DNA from: Anaerolineaceae bacterium | GTDB taxonomy: Bacteria > Chloroflexota > Anaerolineae > Promineifilales > Promineifilaceae | DNA: 33,932 nt | Direction of reading: 5' to 3' | NCBI GenBank assembly: GCA_002699125.1 | Contig: PABI01000077.1 | Location: 1 to 33,932 of the forward strand | Shown here: positions 1 through 6,386 of the stretch, piece by piece | Position numbering within the stretch: position 1 is the first letter of the stretch | How the letters are laid out: every line of letters begins with the position of its first letter | Notes under the pieces: generated by a model | Told to the model about the DNA's origin: nothing | The model's database searches: none | Seen by the model: the letters and a program-made list of their open reading frames with translations, nothing else | Program-made: the position numbers and the translations under genes

Positions 1-563
1 TGACCGACCCGCCGTATTTTGATAGCGTGCAGTACAGCGATCTGGCGGCCTTTTTTCGCGTCTGGTTGCGGCATTTGCTGCCGGATGCTGCCGACTGGGA
101 ATATGACACGCGGGAATCGGCCGTGGACCCGCACCAGCTGGACAGCGAAAGCCGCTACACGGAGCTGATGACGGGCATTTTTGCAGAGTGCCGCCGGGTG
201 TTGAAGGAGGAAAACGGCCGTTTCATTTTCACCTTTCATCATTGGAATCCCAAAGGGTGGGCAGCGCTGACGGTGGCCCTGCAAAAAGCGGGCTTTGCTT
301 TGGTAAACCGGTACGTGGTCCATTCGGAGAATCCGATTTCGGTCCACATCTCGGGGATGAAAGCGCTGCTGCACGACGCGATTCTACTGTTTGCCCCGGC
401 GGAACGTGTCGATGTGGTGTGGCAACGGCCGTCCCACATCAACCAGAGCGACAGCGAACAATTTTGCTATGACTGTGGCACCTTTCTAGGCTGGATGTTG
501 CAGGAAGGCGTGGCGGAAACGGCCGTGCTGCCTCTGTGGCAGGAAGCGTTAAACGATGCCTGA
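1..563 (+). CDS. DNA methylase C-terminal part (COG1743/DUF1156-like), 5' truncated by window
   Basis: The reading frame is open to the left edge of the window (codons in phase from base 3) and begins with T-D-P-P-Y-F-D-S. DPPY is the catalytic motif of N6-adenine/N4-cytosine DNA methyltransferases. The text after it (an aromatic segment ending VWLR, then ENGRFIFTFHHWNP and a late ISGMKALLHDAILLF stretch) resembles the C-terminal half of the large COG1743 adenine-specific methylases that carry DUF1156. A GTG at 27 could be mistaken for a start, but that would cut off the DPPY motif, so the gene must begin upstream of the window. The SAM-binding motif and N-terminal half are not visible, and the target sequence cannot be read from here. 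The gene overlaps the following P450 start by 8 bases, suggesting translational coupling. Confidence 0.8.
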   Translation, partial: TDPPYFDSVQYSDLAAFFRVWLRHLLPDAADWEYDTRESAVDPHQLDSESRYTELMTGIFAECRRVLKEENGRFIFTFHHWNPKGWAALTVALQKAGFALVNRYVVHSENPISVHISGMKALLHDAILLFAPAERVDVVWQRPSHINQSDSEQFCYDCGTFLGWMLQEGVAETAVLPLWQEALNDA

Positions 564-1740
564 TCCCGCAGATTTTCCGCTTGGCGCAAAAATAACGATT
601 GCAGAACTGGCCAGCGATGTGCATCCCGTTTTGCACCGGCTGCGGGCGGTGGAGCCGGTGAGCTGGCTGCCGGCACTTAACGCCTGGCTGGTGACGCGGC
701 ACGATCTGGCCACTGCCGTGATGCGCGATGCCCAAACGTACACGGTCGATCATCCCGGTTTTTCTACGGCGCAGGTGGTGGGACCAAGCATGTTGTCTTT
801 AGACGGCGAGGAACATTTGCGGCAGCGACGGCCGTTTGATGCTCCGTTTCGCCGTGCGGCCGTACACAACCGCTTTCGCCAGCCGGTTGTCCAACACATC
901 GCCCAACTTTTGGCTGAGCTTGCGCCAAAAGGCGAGGCGGAGCTGCGGCGCGAATTTGCCGGTCCCGTAGCCGTCAAAACGATGATGACGGCGTTGGGGT
1001 TGGAGGGTGTGGTGGAAACGGCCGTTCTCGGCTGGTACGATACGATTGTCAACGCTGTTACCCAGGTGACGGCCGGCGAGCCGGTCAGTGAAGAAGGACG
1101 GGCTGCTTTTGCCGCTTTGCGCGAGACACTGCTGCCATCTTTGCAGCGCGAGCCGGAGGCCAATTTGCTGGCAGCGGCCAGCGGGGCGTCCCAGGGTCTG
1201 TCTGACGAGGCGATTGTGTCGAATGCGGCCGTTTTGCTCTTTGGCGGCATTGAAACGACGGAAGGGATGATTGCTAATGCCCTCTACTTTTTGCTGACGA
1301 ATCGAGAATGGCTTCAGCGCGTGCGCGAGGATAGCACGCTTTTACCCGCCGTCATCGAAGAGACGCTGCGGCTGGAGCCGGCGGCCGGTGTGGTGGACCG
1401 GTATGCCACGCAGGATACCCGACTGGGCAACGCCAATATCGCAGCAGGCGATCTGGTGCGTGTTTCGCTCAGCGGGGCCAATCGTGATGCGGCCGTTTTC
1501 GCTGAGCCGGACCAATTTGACCCGCTGCGGCCCAATCTGCGTGAACATGTTGCCTTTGCCCAGGGACCGCACGTTTGCCTGGGGCTCCATCTGGCCCGGC
1601 TGGAAGCCCAGCTTGCTGTGGAGCAGGTTTTGGTGCGTTTACCAAGTGTGCAGCTTTTGGGGACGGAAGCTGCGGTCCGTGCCGCCAAACCGCAAGGGCT
1701 TGTTTTCCGTAAGCCAGAGGCGCTCCAAGTAATCTGGTAG
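556..1740 (+). CDS. cytochrome P450
   Basis: This is a soluble bacterial-type cytochrome P450 (394 aa, a normal length), a heme-thiolate monooxygenase that would need external ferredoxin or flavodoxin electron donors. The diagnostic elements are in order: an I-helix oxygen-activation motif FGGIETT near residues 229-235 (in place of AGxxT), the K-helix ExxR at 269-272 (ETLR), and the heme loop FAQGPHVCLG with the proximal cysteine at 341. There is no N-terminal membrane anchor. The ATG lies inside the end of the upstream methylase gene. No redox partner gene is adjacent and the substrate cannot be predicted. Three of the window's ACGGCCGT octamers or close variants fall in this gene, in different frames. 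Confidence 0.95.
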   Translation: MPDPADFPLGAKITIAELASDVHPVLHRLRAVEPVSWLPALNAWLVTRHDLATAVMRDAQTYTVDHPGFSTAQVVGPSMLSLDGEEHLRQRRPFDAPFRRAAVHNRFRQPVVQHIAQLLAELAPKGEAELRREFAGPVAVKTMMTALGLEGVVETAVLGWYDTIVNAVTQVTAGEPVSEEGRAAFAALRETLLPSLQREPEANLLAAASGASQGLSDEAIVSNAAVLLFGGIETTEGMIANALYFLLTNREWLQRVREDSTLLPAVIEETLRLEPAAGVVDRYATQDTRLGNANIAAGDLVRVSLSGANRDAAVFAEPDQFDPLRPNLREHVAFAQGPHVCLGLHLARLEAQLAVEQVLVRLPSVQLLGTEAAVRAAKPQGLVFRKPEALQVIW

Positions 1741-2037
1741 GTTTGTCAGCAACCGATTCTTACAGTTGGCCGGATTTTTGCCGTTAGCTCATGAACGCGA
1801 AACGAGGCCTGAGCCTGTCGAAGGCCGGCCTTCGACAGGCTCAGGCCTCATCGTGTACTCCAAACGATTTTGCCGCTTCATTGACAATCTCTTCTCTAGT
1901 TGTATATTCTCTGGCTACTCATGATCTCAATCATTCAGACAATTCTCAAGCGAATCGTTTCTCTTTTTGGTGGTGGTGCGGCGGAACGGCCGTCTTCCCC
2001 AGCACCACGCGCTGCCCTTGAATCAGCAGGAGGCAAC
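1741..2037. other. intergenic region between P450 and glycosidase-like gene
   Basis: About 300 bases holding the 46-nt palindrome at 1804-1849 and an open frame from a TTG at 1900 (ATG at 1921) that runs into the downstream gene. The in-frame extension would encode a short amphipathic stretch and a low-complexity linker containing an ACGGCCGT copy at 1986. A clear ribosome binding site appears only at 2026-2033 before the ATG at 2038, so I treat the extension as probably untranslated. No confident promoter is seen. Confidence 0.5.
1804..1849. repeat. perfect 46-nt palindrome (2 x 23 bp)
   Basis: The 23-base arms are fully complementary with no loop, centred on GGCCGGCC at 1823-1830. The unit contains CCTGAGCCTGTCGAAGG and its mirror. 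CCTTCGACAGGCTCAGG-type palindromes are familiar as dispersed intergenic elements in many bacterial genomes. It lies between the P450 gene and the next gene on the same strand and could fold into a strong hairpin in the transcript. No T-run follows it, so it does not look like a classical intrinsic terminator. Confidence 0.9.
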
Positions 2038-3762
2038 ATGGTCAAAGTCCCCAACAAAATTGGTTTTCACACCGGACCGGGCGGCAACCCGTCTGGCATT
2101 GGTGACTGGATGCGCGCTCTGGATAAGGCAGGCATTCCGTTTTGCCTCAAATCCGTTGATCATTACGGCCCCATCTTTGAGGCTCAGGAGCTGATGAAGA
2201 AAAGCAACGTCCCGCACGTGCTTGTCTACCGCCTCAGCACACGGGGTATTAACGACGGTTATGATTACGACGTGCCACCGTACAAAGATCCCAAATACGT
2301 AAACGATCCGGAAGGCGGGGCGGAAAAACATTGGCGCAAAACGGTTGCCAAACTCCCGCCGGAGTTTGACAAGAAGCGGGTCTGGCTGGAGCCAATTAAC
2401 GAGGTGGATAAAGATTTGTGCGATTGGCTGGGCCGGTTTGCCGTCCACATAGCCAACCTGGCGCATCGGGATGGTTACAAGGTGACGCTGTTTGCCTGGT
2501 CCAGCGGCGAGCCGGAGCCGGGCTGCTGGGAAACGCCGGGGATGTTGAAATATTTGGAGCTGTGCGGGAAACGGCCGCAGCAAGCCGCCGTCGCCCTGCA
2601 TGAGTACAGCTACATTGAAAGCGACATTTTGCACGAGTTTCCTTTTAAGATCGGCCGTTTTCAATATCTGTTCCAGGTGTGCGATAAACACAACATTCCT
2701 CGGCCACGGGTGCACATTACCGAATGGGGCTGGACGCTCAACAGCGTGCCGGGGCCAGAAAAAGCGCTTAAAGACATTCGCAAGGTGGGCGAACTGTACG
2801 CCCGTTTTCCTGAGATTGAAGGAGCAGCCATCTGGTACCTTGGCCCCGATTTTGGCGGCATTGCCAATAAAGCCCAGCAGCTTATTAAGCCAGTGACCGA
2901 TTTCACGCTCAAGCACCGTTTTGCGGTGCCAGAGGGCAGCGGCAAGATCGACGTGCCGGAAATTGACAGCCCGCCGCAGCCTCCGGTGCCTGATCCCCAA
3001 CCAGACCCTACGCCGCCGCAGCCCGAGCCTGAACCAATCCCACCGGACCCGGAACCTGAACCAACGCCGCCAGACCCACAGCCACCTCAACCGTCGCCGG
3101 CACCAAACATCCAGTTCATCGCCGATGTTAATATTCCGGACGATACGCGCCTGCAAGCGGGTTCGACGTTTGTGAAGACGTGGCGCGTAAAAAATACAGG
3201 AAATGTGGCCTGGGATAGCCGCTACAAGCTGGTTTTTGTAGATGGTACGGCGATGACAAAAAAGATTACGCAGTCGCTGCCAAATTTGGCCCCGGGCCAG
3301 GAAGGCAATCTCTCTATTGAATTTACCGTGCCTTTACAGCCGGGCGTTTATTTTAGCGACTGGCGTTTGCAGGATGAGCGTGGCAATTTGTTTGGCGACT
3401 TCATCTTCACCCGCATCATTTCAGAGGATAATCGTCCCAGCAACGGCGTTTATGTGGCCGATGTGACGATCCCCGACGACACGCGGATGTCACCGGGACA
3501 GACGTTTACCAAAACGTGGCGCGTAAGGAATACGGGGGAACGGCCGTGGGGCGAAGGCTTCCGGCTGGTCTTTGTCAAAGGTACACCGATGACCAATCAG
3601 CGCAGCATTCCCCTACCTGCCGCAGCCCCAGGGCAAGAAGTGGAAATCTCCATCCAGCAAACAGCCCCTACCCGGCGCGGCACCTACTTTGGCGACTGGA
3701 AAATGCGCGACGACCGCGGCAATCTCTTTGGCGAAGTCCTCTTCCTGCGAATTGTTGTTTAA
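2038..3762 (+). CDS. glycoside hydrolase-like TIM barrel with two NBR1-type Ig domains
   Basis: The start is the ATG preceded by GCAGGAGGC at 2026-2033; an in-frame upstream TTG or ATG would add up to 46 residues. Residues 1-295 look like a clan-A glycosidase TIM barrel: WLEPINEVD near 117-124 supplies the N-E acid/base pair (121-122) and HITEWGW near 226-231 the candidate nucleophile E228. A proline/acid-rich linker spans about 309-355. Two tandem domains follow (about 358-463 and 470-574), each with the pattern DVxIPDDTR, TxxKTWRVxNTG, W, and PG-x-YFxDW, matching NBR1-type Ig-like domains that occur at the C terminus of many Chloroflexota extracellular proteins. No signal peptide is visible from the chosen start, so the location is uncertain. 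The substrate is unknown. Confidence 0.75.
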   Translation: MVKVPNKIGFHTGPGGNPSGIGDWMRALDKAGIPFCLKSVDHYGPIFEAQELMKKSNVPHVLVYRLSTRGINDGYDYDVPPYKDPKYVNDPEGGAEKHWRKTVAKLPPEFDKKRVWLEPINEVDKDLCDWLGRFAVHIANLAHRDGYKVTLFAWSSGEPEPGCWETPGMLKYLELCGKRPQQAAVALHEYSYIESDILHEFPFKIGRFQYLFQVCDKHNIPRPRVHITEWGWTLNSVPGPEKALKDIRKVGELYARFPEIEGAAIWYLGPDFGGIANKAQQLIKPVTDFTLKHRFAVPEGSGKIDVPEIDSPPQPPVPDPQPDPTPPQPEPEPIPPDPEPEPTPPDPQPPQPSPAPNIQFIADVNIPDDTRLQAGSTFVKTWRVKNTGNVAWDSRYKLVFVDGTAMTKKITQSLPNLAPGQEGNLSIEFTVPLQPGVYFSDWRLQDERGNLFGDFIFTRIISEDNRPSNGVYVADVTIPDDTRMSPGQTFTKTWRVRNTGERPWGEGFRLVFVKGTPMTNQRSIPLPAAAPGQEVEISIQQTAPTRRGTYFGDWKMRDDRGNLFGEVLFLRIVV

Positions 3763-3784
3763 GCTGAGGTTTAGCGCAATGTAC

Positions 3785-3835
3785 AAAAGCCAGGTTGCTC
3801 TAGAAATTGGATCAGAGCAACCTGGCTTTTTGTTT
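3785..3835 (+). terminator. intrinsic terminator after the glycosidase-like gene
   Basis: A 17-bp perfect stem (3785-3801 with 3814-3830) with a 12-nt loop ends in a T-rich tail. It follows the plus-strand gene ending at 3762 by 22 bases. Confidence 0.9.
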
Positions 3836-3844
3836 ATGTTTCAA

Positions 3845-3970
3845 ATTGTCATTCTGAGCCGCTTTTGGCGAAGAATCCCTAAAACCCCCAGCCGGCACAG
3901 TCTAAATCTTTGCGCAAGGGATTCACTGTATTTTGGTACTAGGGATGCTTCGTTGCACTCAGCATGACAA
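3845..3970. repeat. inverted intergenic repeat (TCATTCTGAG / CTCAGCATGACA)
   Basis: TTGTCATTCTGAG followed by GCGAAGAATCCCT at the left, and AGGGATGCTTCG followed by CTCAGCATGACAA at the right, form an imperfect inverted repeat. Elements with these ends are common dispersed intergenic sequences in several bacterial phyla. Nothing between the arms looks coding. Confidence 0.65.
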
Positions 3971-3978
3971 AATCAACT

Positions 3979-5031
3979 CTAACCGGCCAGAAACTCTTCC
4001 ATGTTGGCTTTGCTGATGCGGTAAGCGTTGCCGATTTTGCGCGCTTTTAGGTCACCGGCTTCGATGGCGGCGACGACGTCTTCATAAGAAACCTGCAAAA
4101 TTTCGGCTGCTTGCTGTGGCGTCATCACGTCGGGCATGCCGGCGCTTTCGCCAGCCGGAGCGGCTTGCGACTGCTGTGCTTGCTGCGGCTGTTGTTGCTG
4201 CTGTTGCTGCTGCATGCTTTGCATCGCAGCCATCCCCATTGCGCCAAATCCAATTTCACCCATACCACCTCCTGCGGGGTTGTTAGCAGCGTCCACAAAG
4301 GCATCCGCCTGCTGCTTTTGCGTGTAGCTGGTGCCGTAGCCCATGTTGGTGACCACTTCCAATGATTTGGGATGCAGCCCCATACGAATGTTGAAATCGA
4401 CCAAAACCATGCCCAGGGCGTCAAATTCTGCCTGGAGAAGCCCGATGAGCAGCTCGTTGAGGTCTTGCGAGAAAGATTGCAGCTGCGCCGGACCTAAATT
4501 CTTGGCGATGGCCAGCTCGCTCATTTTGTCTTGCATCATGATGGCCAGCTTGGGATCGAGACGGTCTTTTAGCTGGGGTTGGCGCACGCTCTCGCGGAAG
4601 GCGTCCATGGCGTTGAGGAAGCGCCACGGCTCTTTCACGCGCACGACGTAGGTGCCGTTGCCCACGATAGCGCTGGCGCCGGGAGAGCGGTTGAGGTGCT
4701 CAATGATGATGGGTTGGGTGGTGCCCCATTTCATGGTGAGGTCAGTGGTCTTTACATAATACACATCGGCGGTGAACACATTTTTGCCGCCAAACAGCCC
4801 TTTTTCGACCCAATCCATGAGGAAGGGAACGTTGGCGGTGGTCAGGACATGGGTGCCGGGCTCGAAGGTGCCCATTGCTTCACCACTGCGCACGAAAACG
4901 GCCGTTTCCCCCGGATTCACAATACAGGGCGAGCCTAACTTAATGTCACCCAGTCCACCGGGCGGGAATTTCCGCACAACTTCATCTCGAAGCCAGGAAT
5001 CAATTGCTACGCGATCAAAAACTTTTGCCAT
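3979..5031 (-). CDS. SPFH-domain protein fused to an excisionase-type HTH
   Basis: A 350-aa protein with three parts. Residues 1 to about 240 resemble the SPFH/virion-core-like family (YdjI type): an early PGETAVFVRSG strand, FEPGTHVLTTANVPF, and a central all-helical part ending FNIRMGLHPKSLEVV. Residues 270-289 are a glutamine-rich run. Residues 303-349 (MTPQQAAEILQVS to ISKANMEEF) are a typical excisionase/MerR-like HTH_17 domain. SPFH proteins usually form membrane-associated oligomers; an attached DNA-binding domain is unusual and suggests a DNA- or partner-binding role, though the HTH could bind protein. It is the last of four minus-strand genes. An ACGGCCGT copy encodes E-T-A-V in the first strand. 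Confidence 0.8.
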   Translation of the reverse strand: MAKVFDRVAIDSWLRDEVVRKFPPGGLGDIKLGSPCIVNPGETAVFVRSGEAMGTFEPGTHVLTTANVPFLMDWVEKGLFGGKNVFTADVYYVKTTDLTMKWGTTQPIIIEHLNRSPGASAIVGNGTYVVRVKEPWRFLNAMDAFRESVRQPQLKDRLDPKLAIMMQDKMSELAIAKNLGPAQLQSFSQDLNELLIGLLQAEFDALGMVLVDFNIRMGLHPKSLEVVTNMGYGTSYTQKQQADAFVDAANNPAGGGMGEIGFGAMGMAAMQSMQQQQQQQQPQQAQQSQAAPAGESAGMPDVMTPQQAAEILQVSYEDVVAAIEAGDLKARKIGNAYRISKANMEEFLAG

Positions 5032-5053
5032 GAGTCAATCTCCTTGGAATAAT

Positions 5054-5116
5054 CCGCAGATTACACAGATTTACGCAGATTTTAATTATCATTTGTGTAA
5101 TCTGCGAAATCTGCGG
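5054..5116. repeat. CAGATT-type imperfect palindrome
   Basis: CCGCAGATTACACAGATT on the left and AATCTGCGAAATCTGCGG on the right form an imperfect inverted repeat with internal reiteration of CGCAGAT or CACAGAT. It lies between the SPFH gene and the gene upstream of it. A related element is at 5759-5827. Such CAGATT repeats are widespread intergenic sequences in Chloroflexota and Bacteroidota. Confidence 0.75.
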
Positions 5117-5129
5117 TTTCTATTTTTGA

Positions 5130-5705
5130 TTAATATTCACCTTTTAGGTCGTCGGTGGCGGCTGATTCGCCGATGCCTTTGATGACTTCGTCGCGGCCGT
5201 CGAAGGTGGTGTTGGCTTCTTTGAGCGTGCTGTCCAGTTCGCGGATGGCGCCACTGATGTCACCATCATCGACGACGGCTTTTTCTAGGACGGCCGTTCC
5301 TGCCGCAATCTGGTCAGCATAATTCAACATATTTTCATCAAAGGCGTAAATGCGGGCCAAATCTTCTTCCTTCACCTTGATGGCGTCGAAGAAACCGGCG
5401 TAGCCCTGGGGCGCGTCCTTCACCTTGCCAATCAGCCCCATCAGCCGGGTATCGACACGACCCAACGGCTCGGCATGGTCCATTGCCTTGATGATGTCGC
5501 GGCTTAATTCCTCGCTGGCGCTGCCCAGCTGCAAGCGGCTGCCTTCCAGCCGGTCAGCAATCGTTTTGCGCAAAAGCTGGTCGGCTTCACGCCGGCGGCT
5601 GCGCTCCATGTAGCCATCCAGGCCAGGAATCTTGCTCAACAAATTGCCCAGGCCGGTTGATTCGCCCTGGATTTTGTCAAATAAATCAGAAATTTGTTCT
5701 TTCAT
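5130..5705 (-). CDS. conserved helical protein of unknown function
   Basis: I do not recognise a named family. The 191-aa product is acidic, soluble and predicted almost entirely helical, with no signal peptide or membrane segment. It begins MKEQISDLFDKIQ, has a basic stretch near residues 34-40 (RSRRREAD), and a long heptad-like central part. The position between the SPFH-HTH gene and the zinc-ribbon/wHTH membrane gene on the same strand suggests a shared function, although the CAGATT-type repeats on both sides may break up transcription. Proteins of this size next to SPFH genes may act as soluble partners, but that is inference. Confidence 0.7.
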   Translation of the reverse strand: MKEQISDLFDKIQGESTGLGNLLSKIPGLDGYMERSRRREADQLLRKTIADRLEGSRLQLGSASEELSRDIIKAMDHAEPLGRVDTRLMGLIGKVKDAPQGYAGFFDAIKVKEEDLARIYAFDENMLNYADQIAAGTAVLEKAVVDDGDISGAIRELDSTLKEANTTFDGRDEVIKGIGESAATDDLKGEY

Positions 5706-5758
5706 ATTGGGTCGCCTCTCTTGCTGAGTTAATTAGAGTTATTCCTTCTTAATATTTT

Positions 5759-5827
5759 GGACACAGATAAACACAGATTTTCACAGATAAGGAAAAAATC
5801 TGTGTTCATCTGTGATAATCTGTGTCC
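5759..5827. repeat. CACAGAT-type imperfect palindrome
   Basis: GGACACAGAT at the left pairs with ATCTGTGTCC at the right, with further CACAGAT units on each arm and a short AT-rich centre. It is the same kind of element as the one at 5054-5116, and the two flank the 191-aa gene. Confidence 0.8.
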
Positions 5828-5863
5828 CATTTCTTTTTGAGAAACAACTCTGTTGGTAAAACA

Positions 5864-6382
5864 TTACGATTCCAAAAAATACTCTGTACCGCAGAAGGGG
5901 CAGCGAATGACGCCCTTCCCGGCCAGCTCTAGCTCGCCACCACAATGTTCGCATTTGTTAAGCTGATGCAGTTCAGTTGCCTGGCGAGAGTATAACATAC
6001 CTTCATCCCAGTTTACATAGCCGGAAAACAGCCCCATGCCCACGAGTTGGTATAAGTTTTGCTGCACCACCTCGCGGCTGCTGTTTAGCTCGATGACCAG
6101 ATCGCTGATGGCAATTTGGCCGCGTGTTTTAACCATGTCTAGCAGCTGGCGTTGTTCTTGGGCGCGGGCGGAAACGGCCGCATCCTGCCCACCTTTCCAA
6201 AAGAGAAACGCGCCAAAGCCCAACTGCGGCAGCACCAGCACCAAAAAGCCCAGGGTGATGCCCAGCGCCATGCCGCCAGCGGTCAGCCGGCCTTCGCCAC
6301 GATAAACGACCATCAGCACCGTTACAATAATGCCGACGAGTGTGCCGCCAGCGATGAGAATAAGTCCAAGTGTTCTGCCCAT
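5864..6382 (-). CDS. membrane protein with winged-helix-like segment and C-terminal zinc ribbon
   Basis: The start is the ATG 4 bases after the stop of the DUF2207 gene; an upstream GTG overlapping that gene is less likely. The 172-aa product has two hydrophobic membrane segments (about 5-27 and 38-62), a cytoplasmic helical region resembling a winged helix (about 72-135, with a RGQIAISDLVIELNSSREVV helix-turn-helix-like core), and a C-terminal zinc ribbon with C144-x2-C147 and C161-x2-C164. It may be a small membrane-bound regulator or an assembly factor. It is tightly linked to the DUF2207 gene, so the two are probably co-transcribed and co-translated. Confidence 0.75.
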   Translation of the reverse strand: MGRTLGLILIAGGTLVGIIVTVLMVVYRGEGRLTAGGMALGITLGFLVLVLPQLGFGAFLFWKGGQDAAVSARAQEQRQLLDMVKTRGQIAISDLVIELNSSREVVQQNLYQLVGMGLFSGYVNWDEGMLYSRQATELHQLNKCEHCGGELELAGKGVIRCPFCGTEYFLES

Positions 6383-6386
6383 AATC

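Noticed and set aside
2023..3156. Long minus-strand open frame of 377 codons opposite the glycosidase-like gene
   Set aside because: It is a shadow of the plus-strand gene; its composition is arginine/proline-skewed with no recognisable domain, and the plus-strand gene has clear motifs and a ribosome binding site.
4170..4215. The CAG/CAA run in the SPFH gene as a mobile or microsatellite feature
   Set aside because: It encodes an in-frame glutamine-rich linker and is better explained as part of the protein.
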